Below are positions 24,283 to 32,563 of a stretch of DNA of 57,870 nucleotides, piece by piece; position 1 is the first letter of the stretch, and every line of letters starts with the position of its first letter. Below the pieces are notes generated by a model, which ran no database searches, was not told where the DNA came from, and saw only the letters and a list, made by a program, of their open reading frames with translations. Origin of the DNA: Chlorobiales bacterium (lineage in GTDB: Bacteria > Bacteroidota > Chlorobiia > Chlorobiales > Chlorobiaceae); assembly GCA_022360275.1 (NCBI GenBank), contig JAKSDC010000146.1:1-57870 (forward strand). The letters run 5' to 3'. A program made the translations under genes and the position numbers.

Positions 24283-24801
24283 ATGGATCAAGTTATTTCC
24301 TTTTTCAGCCACCCGTTTTTTATCCTTTTCAGTGGTATGAGCACTGTTATCGTTATCGTAACGATGTTGTATTCAATCGTTTTGGTTTCGAAAGGTGTGT
24401 TTCCTGTCCTGTGGCGGCTTGGATATGGATTATCGAAAAGAAAAATCGCGGTTTTCGCCGATGGTAGGTTTGATGATCTGAAAGCAATGCTGGTTGATTC
24501 GCGGTTGTTCCGGGAGAAGAATATTCTTCGGATCGACAAGGGTTCGATCAAGAAAGCACGGGACATCTCGTTGCTGCTGGTGCACTGGCAGGTCAGCAAG
24601 GATTTCTTTGAAGAGATACTTGCGATGATAAATGACGGGGACGCACTTATCATTTACGCACCCCAAAATGAGGGACGGATCGACGATGCTGGAAGAGATG
24701 CGATCAACAGAAATCGTAATGCCATCATCGTGAATTTCAGGGGACGTCTGCTTAATGACGTTTTGACCTCCATGATAACGACCGGTTACCGGCAGAAATA
24801 A
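24283..24801 (+). CDS. Membrane-anchored protein with a Rossmann-like (receiver/TIR-like) domain, in the CRISPR island
   Basis: The 172-residue protein has one N-terminal membrane helix (about residues 12-38, FILFSGMSTVIVIVTMLYSI region), then a basic hinge LSKRK. The cytoplasmic domain (about 53-172) alternates five strands and helices: KIAVFA, NILRID, ISLLLVHW, DALIIYAP and NAIIVNF, each followed by a helix. This is the topology of receiver, TIR or SLOG-like folds. The phrase VNFRGRLLNDVLTSMITT near the end looks conserved; from memory, similar proteins occur as lone genes in other bacteria. It lies between the array and cas10 in the same direction, 217 bases before cas10. No catalytic residue set is recognised. 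It is a candidate effector, not a proven one. Confidence 0.7.
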   Translation: MDQVISFFSHPFFILFSGMSTVIVIVTMLYSIVLVSKGVFPVLWRLGYGLSKRKIAVFADGRFDDLKAMLVDSRLFREKNILRIDKGSIKKARDISLLLVHWQVSKDFFEEILAMINDGDALIIYAPQNEGRIDDAGRDAINRNRNAIIVNFRGRLLNDVLTSMITTGYRQK

Positions 24802-25018
24802 TTGCTCCTCGCTGTCCGTTTCTTGCTTTTTCTTCACTTTTTAGAATAATGGGATTGTAGTAATGAAGTATTTGTGTTAAATACTATTATTGCTCGATGA
24901 CTGTTATGTTTGCCTGATAGCTATTCTCCCGCCCCCTCGCATAGCTGCTTATAGTCTGTGTTTTTTGTGAAGTGAGCAATCCCTTATTTTTAATCCCGGT
25001 GAATTCTGGTTGCCGAGT

Positions 25019-27568
25019 ATGTCCGATTCCCAAAGAGACTCCTTTTACCTTGGTGCACTGCTGCACGATATCGGCAAGTTTATCGAGCGTGCAAAACAAA
25101 AGGAGTGGCGGAATATCGCGCAAACATATGTTCAGCAACGTACAGTCTCGAGAAATCATGCTCACCGGCGATATTCAGCAGCATTTATCAGACAATTCAG
25201 GCATCTGTTTTCTGATCCCGGTATCGAACGGTATGTGCTCTTTCACCACGGTGGAAGGACAAAGGGCAGGAAGGATTATGGCGTTCTGGGAGAGGATGTT
25301 CTTTTACAGCTTATTCATATTGCCGATGTTTCGGCTTCAAAAGAACGCCAGCAGGTTTATGATCTTGAGCCATTATACTATACGCGTGCAAGACTGCAAT
25401 CCATCTTCTCCAGTATTGCACTTGGCGAGCTGAAACCACCTCCTGTAAAATATTTTGACCTCAATACGTTTACTCTTTATCAAGATGCTTTGTTTCCTGC
25501 GGGAGAGGATTCTGTTTTGCCAAGAGGGGCATATAAGCCATTGGTTGACGAGTTTGAACAATCGTGTTCCCGTTTTCTTGAATTTGCAAAACAGGAGGCA
25601 GGCCTGTTTGATCTGTTGCCCTTTCTTCAAAAATACCTTCAAGCCGTTCCGGCACAAACGCCAAACAGATATACCGCTTTAAAAAGGTTTGCCAGTGGGG
25701 CACTTGATAAACCTGATGTCAATCTCTTCGACCATTTGCGCGTTACCGCTGCGATTGCTCTTTGCCTCTACGACGAATGGAAAGAAGGAGACTGGAAAGG
25801 CAAAGACGCTGATATTCTCAACTATTCTTCAACAAAGGATGATGACAGACATTTGCCCGCTCCCTGCCTGCTTGTCTCCGGCGATATATCGGGAATACAG
25901 GATTTCATTTTCAATGTTCCTTCAAAAGGGGCGGCGAAAACGCTGAAAGCTCGTTCCTTTTTTGTCCAGATGCTCGGCGATGTCTGTGTTCAGAAGATTC
26001 AGAAAAAACTTGATCTCAAACCCGCCAATCTGCTGTACAACGGTGGAGGGCAGTTTTATTTCCTCGTGCCGAAATGCAAGGCTCAAGACCTGAAAACGTG
26101 TAAGGATGAAATAGCCCGTGCGTTGATAGACGAAGAGCTGTTTGTATCGCTTGCAAGTGTTGAGGTGAAGGTGTCCGATTTTATGAAAAAATTCGGCACA
26201 AAATGGAAAGAAGTCAATGAACAGTTGAGCATTGAGAAGCTCAGAAAGTTTAAAGGGCAGCAATGGAAAAATGTGTTTTGGCCTTTCAAACAGGAGATAC
26301 GAGAAAATGATGAGAGAGATCTGTTTTTCGACATCACGGACAAGAAGTTCAAGAAGAATTACTATTACTGCATCTCAGCGGTAAGTGAAGGTGTCAAGGT
26401 ACCAGAAGAGAAAGAGAAGAAATCCTGGGTTGATGTTCTCGGCAAGCTTGGATATTATTTTGAATTTCAGGAAATGGGATCGCATGAGTCCTTTGTCTTC
26501 AATACAACAGATTTCGAAGGGAAATTTGCAGGTTTCAGGTTTTCCGTCAAGGATTTGCCGCGATGGGCGGAAGCGTCAATAGCAAAGTTTAAACAAGATG
26601 TCGAGAACTGCGGTCGTTCACTTGAAGAGTATTATGATAAAGATAAGGACGGTAAAAGATGGGGGTTAGAGCCTGATAATATCATCACCTATTCCCAGCT
26701 TGCCTTCAAGGCCTACAAGGAAACAGGTACCCACAAGCTCGGCATCTTGAAAATGGATGTGGACAATCTCGGTAAACTTTTCTCGGATGGGTTTCAGGAG
26801 GAGATCAGAACGCCTTCCCGGATGATGTCCCTGTCGCGATCCTTGCAGTGGTTCTTCGAGGGATATATGAACACCCTGCTTAAAAACGAGGATTTCAAGG
26901 ACTACCTCTATCCGATCTTTTCCGGTGGCGATGACCTGTTCATCGTCGGTGCATGGCATAAGGTGTTTGACATTGCATTGAGCATACAGAAAGATTTCAG
27001 GCAGTTCGTGTGCGAAAACCTTTCGGTAACTCTTTCAGCGTCTTTGCTGGTCGTGGATGAACACTATCCCGTGTCCCGGTTCGCCGTGCTTGCCGAAGAG
27101 CGCCTGCATGAAGCAAAATATGGACGGATCGATAAAAACTCGGTCAACGTGTTCGGTCAGACATTGAGCTGGGAGGAACTGCAAAAAGCGAGAGATATTC
27201 GTGACTTGCTTGATGACATGGTTAAGAAATACGGTGAAACCAAAGCGGTTATTCAGAAAGTTATTAAGGGTTGTGACGGTCTTGGGGAATTGCACAACCG
27301 CGTGGTCAGAATGAAAAAAGCTGAAGCAGAAAATAACATGGAGGAAATAACCCGATTGAACAGCTTGAAACCTGTTGCCGAAAAAGTCTGGCGTATGAGT
27401 TATTTACTGCGTGACATTAAGAATGATATCGCAAAAAAGCTTGCCGAGTCTCTTGTAGGGCAATATGAAAACGTGATTTTCAAGGCGATGCGTAATGAGC
27501 TTGCTAACCCCATGTATATTGCTGTTGGTGCCCGCTGGGCTGAATTGAAAAACCGGGAAATGGATTGA
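25019..27568 (+). CDS. csm1: Cas10/Csm1, type III-A CRISPR large subunit
   Basis: The 849-residue protein begins with an HD nuclease domain (LLHDIGKF, H16-D17; further histidines in NHAHRRYSAAFI and LFHHGG) expected to cut ssDNA. The second palm domain has SGGDDLFIVG (G636 G637 D638 D639), the intact active site for making cyclic oligoadenylate from ATP when target RNA is bound. The first palm (about 280-420) is degenerate, as usual. The start is taken at ATG 25019 rather than the in-frame TTG nine bases earlier. It heads the Csm operon; csm2 follows 31 bases later. Both enzymatic activities appear intact, yet no recognised cOA-sensing effector is in the window. Confidence 0.96.
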   Translation: MSDSQRDSFYLGALLHDIGKFIERAKQKEWRNIAQTYVQQRTVSRNHAHRRYSAAFIRQFRHLFSDPGIERYVLFHHGGRTKGRKDYGVLGEDVLLQLIHIADVSASKERQQVYDLEPLYYTRARLQSIFSSIALGELKPPPVKYFDLNTFTLYQDALFPAGEDSVLPRGAYKPLVDEFEQSCSRFLEFAKQEAGLFDLLPFLQKYLQAVPAQTPNRYTALKRFASGALDKPDVNLFDHLRVTAAIALCLYDEWKEGDWKGKDADILNYSSTKDDDRHLPAPCLLVSGDISGIQDFIFNVPSKGAAKTLKARSFFVQMLGDVCVQKIQKKLDLKPANLLYNGGGQFYFLVPKCKAQDLKTCKDEIARALIDEELFVSLASVEVKVSDFMKKFGTKWKEVNEQLSIEKLRKFKGQQWKNVFWPFKQEIRENDERDLFFDITDKKFKKNYYYCISAVSEGVKVPEEKEKKSWVDVLGKLGYYFEFQEMGSHESFVFNTTDFEGKFAGFRFSVKDLPRWAEASIAKFKQDVENCGRSLEEYYDKDKDGKRWGLEPDNIITYSQLAFKAYKETGTHKLGILKMDVDNLGKLFSDGFQEEIRTPSRMMSLSRSLQWFFEGYMNTLLKNEDFKDYLYPIFSGGDDLFIVGAWHKVFDIALSIQKDFRQFVCENLSVTLSASLLVVDEHYPVSRFAVLAEERLHEAKYGRIDKNSVNVFGQTLSWEELQKARDIRDLLDDMVKKYGETKAVIQKVIKGCDGLGELHNRVVRMKKAEAENNMEEITRLNSLKPVAEKVWRMSYLLRDIKNDIAKKLAESLVGQYENVIFKAMRNELANPMYIAVGARWAELKNREMD

Positions 27569-27599
27569 GACACTACCATACTTTCCTGACATCATAAAT

Positions 27600-28022
27600 A
27601 TGAAAAAAATGCATCCAGACATTAAAAAAGAAAAAGAATTGCTGAATAAATTATCAAGCGATCTGGTGTTGGACTGTACGGGCGATACGTATCAGGATTT
27701 GATAGAAACAGTTAAGAAGTATACATCATTGCTTGTGAAAGGGCCTCAATCTGTTTCTACTACTCAGCTTCGCCATATTTACGGTGAGGTTAAAAAAGCT
27801 GATAGTGTCAAAAATCTTTTACGCTTGCAAGTGAGACTGGCTTATCTGGCAGGTCGGAATGAGTCAAACAACAAATTCAAGGCTTTGACAGACAGACTGT
27901 CGTTTCTCATCAAGTCCATTAAAAACCCTAAGCAACTTGAAAATTTCCAGGAATTTTGCACAGCCTTGGTTGCTTATCACAAGTACAATGAGAAGTTTCA
28001 TAAACCGAGAGGAAAATCATGA
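27600..28022 (+). CDS. csm2: Csm2, small subunit of the type III-A complex
   Basis: The 140-residue, lysine-rich helical protein carries the Csm2 phrase SVSTTQLRHIYGEVKKA (about residues 51-67) and LRLQVRLAYLAGR after it. Csm2 subunits form the inner filament alongside Csm3 and contact the crRNA-target duplex. Length and position between cas10 and csm3 are standard. Its stop overlaps the csm3 start by 4 bases (ATGA), so the two are translationally coupled. This gene looks AT-richer than the rest of the operon. Confidence 0.93.
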   Translation: MKKMHPDIKKEKELLNKLSSDLVLDCTGDTYQDLIETVKKYTSLLVKGPQSVSTTQLRHIYGEVKKADSVKNLLRLQVRLAYLAGRNESNNKFKALTDRLSFLIKSIKNPKQLENFQEFCTALVAYHKYNEKFHKPRGKS

Positions 28023-28753
28023 ATAAACTTATCGAAAAAGTTTTCATATCAGGAAAAATTATTGCCAAAACAGGGTTGCATGTAGGCGGCTCCAGAACAG
28101 CTCTGGATATTGGCGGAATAGATCTGAATATCATTAAAACCTCTAACGGGGTACCCTTTATTCCCGGAAGTTCTATCAAAGGAAAGCTGCGTTCTCTTCT
28201 TGCTCGCGAGTATGGTTCTGTCGCTGTCAGCAAGCGGGAAAAAGGGGTGAAAACTGGAGAGACAACGGATGACGATATTCCGGCGATGAAAGAACTTTTC
28301 GGCAGTGCCGGTGAGAAAAATGCCAATGGAACTCCGGCAAGACTGATAGTGCGAGATGCATTTCTCGATACAACTCACTTTGAGGATGAAAAGAAGGGGG
28401 GGCTTTTTGACGAACTCGAGATGGAGTATACCGAAAGCAAATGGGAAAACACCATCGAACGAAAGACCGGCACTGCAAAAAATCCTCGTCCTGTCGAGCG
28501 GATTCCCGCAGGAGCGAAATTCAATTTTGAAATCGTCTACAATGTGTTTGACGATGGCAAAAAAGAGGAACACCTCGAAGAGATAATAAAGGCGCTTCGA
28601 ATACTCGAAGACGATTATCTCGGTGGCCAAGGGTCTCGCGGATATGGTAAGATCAGTTTCGACAGGGATGCGATGACATATCAGTACAAGTCAATCGAAG
28701 ACTATAAAAACGGCAATGAGCGTCAGGACCTCACCGGTATTGCACGCCTTTAA
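28019..28753 (+). CDS. csm3: Csm3, backbone RAMP subunit and target-RNA nuclease
   Basis: The 244-residue RAMP protein has the Csm3 N-terminal block TGLHVGGSRTALDIGGIDLN. D35 in GGID matches the aspartate that cuts target RNA every 6 nt in characterised Csm3 proteins. Next comes VPFIPGSSIKGKLRSLL, typical of RAMP crRNA contact, and a C-terminal glycine-rich loop (DDYLGGQGSRGYGKI). Several copies should line the crRNA. All expected residues are present, so RNA cleavage is predicted active. csm4 follows after 14 bases. Confidence 0.96.
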   Translation: MNKLIEKVFISGKIIAKTGLHVGGSRTALDIGGIDLNIIKTSNGVPFIPGSSIKGKLRSLLAREYGSVAVSKREKGVKTGETTDDDIPAMKELFGSAGEKNANGTPARLIVRDAFLDTTHFEDEKKGGLFDELEMEYTESKWENTIERKTGTAKNPRPVERIPAGAKFNFEIVYNVFDDGKKEEHLEEIIKALRILEDDYLGGQGSRGYGKISFDRDAMTYQYKSIEDYKNGNERQDLTGIARL

Positions 28754-28767
28754 TTTTCCGCTGTGAC

Positions 28768-29793
28768 ATGCAGGCAATTTTGTTGATTCCCGGTAACGGC
28801 AGCCAGTTTCACCTTGGGGAAACCGGCCTCGATGACAGCAGCGATCTGTTACATTCCGACACCCTGTTTTCCGCTCTTGCGAATGTGTATGAATATGCCT
28901 TGAGCGGGGCGGAAAAGTTTATCGATCTGGTCGAGAAGGGAAAGCTCTCGTTTTCCTCCGGGTTGTACGCGATGCTCAAAAAAGATTCTCAGGAACCTCC
29001 ATTGCTCTTTTTGCCGAAACCCACGGTGACCTACGGCAAAGTTATGGACAAGAAGCGGCATAAGAGCATAAAATACTTTTCGCTCGGTGTGTGGGAGAAA
29101 TTCAGGAAAACGTTCAATGCAGATACATTCGTTTCGAAACTTGATTTTACAGACCCGGAGCTGTTTACCGTCGGAAACGAGTTCGTTTGTCTCGAGGGAG
29201 AACTTGGCGGTGATCCGGAGTCCTTTCAGCATTGTTCCTTTCGATGTTTTGCGACCAGTCCGAAAGTGAAGGTGCACACCACACGTCAGGAAGATCGCCT
29301 CTATCACGAGACCACGGTACAGTTCAACTCGTTTGCTGTTGGCGGTCAGGAATACGAGGGGGCATACTGTGTGCTGTTCAGACCTGGTTTGACAGATGAG
29401 CAGTACAGGGAATTTCTTGCTGCACTGCGAATCATGGCCGACGAGGGGGTCGGCGGTCAGCGTTCTTCCGGCAAGGGCCAGTTCAGGGAAGTTCGTGAGG
29501 TGACTATCGAGATTCCCTCTCCGAAAGAAGCTGCTGCATATCTTGGCTTGTCGATTGTGTCGCCTGCTGGTGATACCGAGTTCGAGGCACTGGAAAGGTA
29601 TGAACTGTTCATTCGCGGAGGTGGTTCGCTCGGATGGAGAAGAGACAAGGAAAAACATCGAAAACAGGCTAGGTTTGTCAAGGAAGGGGCCTTGATGATA
29701 CGGAATATTACCGGAAAAATTATTGATGTGTCGCCGGACACAGTTGACGACTTGAGACTGCGCAACGGAAGAAACTTTGCCATTCCAATCTGA
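28768..29793 (+). CDS. csm4: Csm4, RAMP subunit that caps the 5' end of the complex
   Basis: The 341-residue protein has the Csm4 start (FHLGETGLDDSSDLLHSDTLFSAL) and a glycine-rich RAMP loop ADEGVGGQRSSGKGQF near residues 225-240. Csm4 binds Cas10 and the 8-base crRNA handle. Length and position are standard. The csm5 start follows 8 bases after its stop. Confidence 0.93.
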   Translation: MQAILLIPGNGSQFHLGETGLDDSSDLLHSDTLFSALANVYEYALSGAEKFIDLVEKGKLSFSSGLYAMLKKDSQEPPLLFLPKPTVTYGKVMDKKRHKSIKYFSLGVWEKFRKTFNADTFVSKLDFTDPELFTVGNEFVCLEGELGGDPESFQHCSFRCFATSPKVKVHTTRQEDRLYHETTVQFNSFAVGGQEYEGAYCVLFRPGLTDEQYREFLAALRIMADEGVGGQRSSGKGQFREVREVTIEIPSPKEAAAYLGLSIVSPAGDTEFEALERYELFIRGGGSLGWRRDKEKHRKQARFVKEGALMIRNITGKIIDVSPDTVDDLRLRNGRNFAIPI

Positions 29794-29801
29794 AAGCCAA
29801 T

Positions 29802-30941
29802 ATGCTGCAAACGTTGACATCGTATAAAGTGAGCCTGACAACGCTTTCGCCGTTGTTTATCGGTGCAGGAGAGGAGCAAGTGCTTTCACCCTATAGTGAT
29901 TTCGTGCAGCGGGGTGATTCGCTACTCTATATCGATACCGGTAGGCTTCGGGAAGCGATGCAGGATGACCAGGCCCTTGTCGAGGCATATGTCAAGGGGG
30001 TGCGGCAGTTCGAGAACAACCGCTCGATCTTTTCGCTCGAAGACTTCATTACCGGGACATTGGGCAGGGAGGTCGATGATTTCGAAACCCGTATCGTCAA
30101 AATAGAGGGTAGTGTTGAAAAAAAACATATTCGACGGTTTATCGCTACCGGCGGAAAACCGTTCATTCCCGGAAGTTCTTTGAAAGGAGCGATCAGAACA
30201 GCAATATTGGTCGATTGGTTGCTGAACAGAACAGAGGGTAAACAACAGCTTGATCGAGTCAGGGAGCATGTCGAAAATGGGCACTGGGATTCACTTAAAA
30301 GTATGAATCCGGAACAAGCCTGTTTCGGGAACATTGCAAATGACGCATTGAGACACCTGAGGGTCAGCGATTCGGAGATAATCGATCGGTCTAACCTCTC
30401 GGTTGGTGAAATGAAACGGGTTCCTTTGCCATTGGGGGGGAATAAGCAAAAGCAGAAAAGCTCCAATATTCCGCAGTGGAGTGAGATCGTCGGCCCGTCA
30501 GCCGAGACGAAATTTTCTCTGTCGATGACAACTACTCCCGACGAAACAGGTTTTACCTTTCTCGATAATCAATCCATCGATTCGTTGTTTTCAATTATTA
30601 ATCAGGTTTCCCTTGACTCTTGTTTGCGTGAACTCGATGAACTTGAGGCTCTCAATGAGTTCAGGGATTTTTTCAGGTTTTATGAAACCCTTGAGCAAGA
30701 AATTAAATCGCTGAAAGCTAATGAAGCTATTCTGCGTTTGGGCGGTGGGAAAACGTGGTTCGATAACTCTATTGGATTATCGATCGATAGCGATGTTTTT
30801 GGAGAAGAGAAGTTCCTTGGGCAGTATCTTGATCTCTTAAGGATCGGAAAAATTCCATTTCCATCAACACGGTCTGCTATTATAAAAGACAATGTTCCTT
30901 TTTATCCTTTGGGATGGATAAAACTTTCCGTTGAGGCTTGA
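29802..30941 (+). CDS. csm5: Csm5, RAMP subunit at the crRNA 3' end
   Basis: The 379-residue protein starts with LTTLSPLFIGAGEEQVLSP and has KPFIPGSSLKGAIRTAILVDWL near residues 118-139, both characteristic of Csm5. A late block LRLGGGKTWFDNSIG fits the second RAMP glycine loop. Csm5 caps the crRNA 3' end and recruits trimming nucleases. cas6 begins just downstream (ATG 30955). Confidence 0.93.
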   Translation: MLQTLTSYKVSLTTLSPLFIGAGEEQVLSPYSDFVQRGDSLLYIDTGRLREAMQDDQALVEAYVKGVRQFENNRSIFSLEDFITGTLGREVDDFETRIVKIEGSVEKKHIRRFIATGGKPFIPGSSLKGAIRTAILVDWLLNRTEGKQQLDRVREHVENGHWDSLKSMNPEQACFGNIANDALRHLRVSDSEIIDRSNLSVGEMKRVPLPLGGNKQKQKSSNIPQWSEIVGPSAETKFSLSMTTTPDETGFTFLDNQSIDSLFSIINQVSLDSCLRELDELEALNEFRDFFRFYETLEQEIKSLKANEAILRLGGGKTWFDNSIGLSIDSDVFGEEKFLGQYLDLLRIGKIPFPSTRSAIIKDNVPFYPLGWIKLSVEA

Positions 30942-30954
30942 TAATAGTTCCATC

Positions 30955-31992
30955 ATGTTCGCCTCTCTCACATCACTCCAGGTAGCCCGGTTCCGGTTCA
31001 CAATTGAGCCGACGGAGGAAATACGTTTGTCGGAATACAAGGGTTCGGCGTTCCGTGGCGGGTTCGGGTATGCGTTCAAGCGGGTGACCTGCATTACACG
31101 GGACCGGTTCTGCGAACCGTGCATCCTGAAGTCTTCCTGTTCCTATTACCGGGTGTTCGAGTCAAAGGTTTCATCGGAAACGGCGGAAAGGCTACGCCTC
31201 GGAAGTGACGCGCCGCATCCGTTCGTGATCGAGCCGCCGCTGACCGAACAGTGCTATTTTCAGCCGGGCGATCGGCTGACCTTTTCGCTCGTGCTCATCG
31301 GAAGCGCGGTCGGCCAGTTGCCGTTCTTTGTCTACGCCTTCATGATTTTCGGGGAGAGCTTCGGTATCGGAAAAGGGCGAGGACGGTTCAGGCTACTGGA
31401 GGTCGAGGACGAAAACGGAAAGCAATTGTTTGACAACGGCAACCTTTCCGGTGGTTTTGTTATCAGGTCGGCTGGAAAGATCATGGGACTGGGAGATTCT
31501 TCCATAGAACGAAGCATCACCCTTCGTTTCGAAACGCCGCTCCGGATGAAAACCGCATATGGACGGGAGAAGAAGGAACTGGTAACCCGAATGGGTGATC
31601 ACGCTTCGGTCAGGGTGCTCCTGAAATCGCTCTATCACCGAGCGTTTGTCCTGAACCATCTCTACGGGAAAGGGGTGAAGAAGGAATCATACGACAGCAG
31701 GAACCTGCAGTTGATCGATGGCGATGTAGACGTGGTTCGCGCGGACACCTTCTGGTACGACTGGGAACGGTATTCTCAGCGCCAGCAGCGCCGCATGAGG
31801 CTTGGAGGAATAATGGGCGAAGTGACGCTTGGAGGCAAAGTTGCGCAATACGAGCCACTTCTCCGTCTTGGTGAATATCTGCACGTCGGCAAAAGCACAG
31901 GGTTCGGTCTGGGAAAGTACCGGATTGTGGAGGAGGAGACTAAGTGTCAGAAAACCGAAGGCTCGTTTTTCACGAGTGTAATAAATGGATGA
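30955..31992 (+). CDS. cas6: Cas6 pre-crRNA endoribonuclease
   Basis: The 345-residue RAMP protein begins LQVARFRFTIEPTEEIRLSEYKGSAFRGGFGYAF, split here only by function: a first strand, then the G-x-G-rich turn. A four-cysteine motif CEPCILKSSCSYY follows at about residues 55-68, and the C-terminal glycine loop is HVGKSTGFGLGKYRI. This is the long Cas6 form with a Cys cluster found with type III systems. It cuts the repeat to leave the 8-base handle. The ATG at 30955 is chosen over an in-frame TTG at 30931 because the latter lies inside csm5. It is the last cas gene; no csm6, cas1 or cas2 follows. Confidence 0.9.
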   Translation: MFASLTSLQVARFRFTIEPTEEIRLSEYKGSAFRGGFGYAFKRVTCITRDRFCEPCILKSSCSYYRVFESKVSSETAERLRLGSDAPHPFVIEPPLTEQCYFQPGDRLTFSLVLIGSAVGQLPFFVYAFMIFGESFGIGKGRGRFRLLEVEDENGKQLFDNGNLSGGFVIRSAGKIMGLGDSSIERSITLRFETPLRMKTAYGREKKELVTRMGDHASVRVLLKSLYHRAFVLNHLYGKGVKKESYDSRNLQLIDGDVDVVRADTFWYDWERYSQRQQRRMRLGGIMGEVTLGGKVAQYEPLLRLGEYLHVGKSTGFGLGKYRIVEEETKCQKTEGSFFTSVING

Positions 31993-32214
31993 AATGCTCT
32001 GTAAATTCTTTTTTGACAGGCAGTTAAAAGGAGGTGGCATTGGACATGAGCCTTCGATCTTGTTTAAGATATTGATTTTTATTAAGATGCAGGTGTGCGG
32101 AAATGGAGAAATGAGCTTGTTTGGCTTCTATAAAGCTGATTTTCCGATTAGCCTTCGATTTCGAGCTGTGAGCCCTTGCCAGATAAGGGTTTCCGAAGCG
32201 ACGGTTAGAAGACC
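31993..32214. other. Gene-free stretch after cas6
   Basis: About 220 bases with no supported gene or clear terminator, ending at repeat copy B. The short open frames have no coding character. Confidence 0.6.
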
Positions 32215-32376
32215 CGATTAGCTACAGGGGACAAGGAAGTGCTGAGTTTTGAGCAATGAGTTCCGAGTTTGTGTTCCCGCTCATTTTCGAGTCTGGCCCG
32301 GAGGTCAGGTTTTTCCTGTAAGCATTTATGGATGCCGCCCCGTGAAATAGATACTTGGATTTCACAGGGCGGTATG
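32215..32376. repeat. Flanking repeat copy B, right of the CRISPR-Cas island
   Basis: Positions 32215-32348 repeat copy A (22964-23096) in direct orientation, 9.25 kb away. The end is a longer hairpin: CCGCCCCGTGAAAT (to 32348), loop AGATACTTGG (32349-32358), ATTTCAC (32359-32365), then AGGGCGG. The loop is the reverse complement of the copy A loop, with one difference. It is followed by degenerate GCTATCAGGC-like words up to about 32460. Confidence 0.9.
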
Positions 32377-32563
32377 ACATTAAAAAACAGCCAACAGATC
32401 AACCAGCTATCAGGCTTACAAGCCATCTCGCTATCCAATCACGGGCCACAACGAGCTTTCCAGCCACTTTTGACTTTTTCCTTTTGAATTTTGCCTTTCC
32501 CTTCGGGAATGAATTTTCTAATGGTTTTATCGGTTTGCTCTTGTACTTCCGTGCAGGTTGTCG

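Noticed and set aside
28849..29841. Long minus-strand open frame opposite csm4
   Set aside because: Csm4 on the plus strand has all its family motifs; the antisense product resembles nothing.
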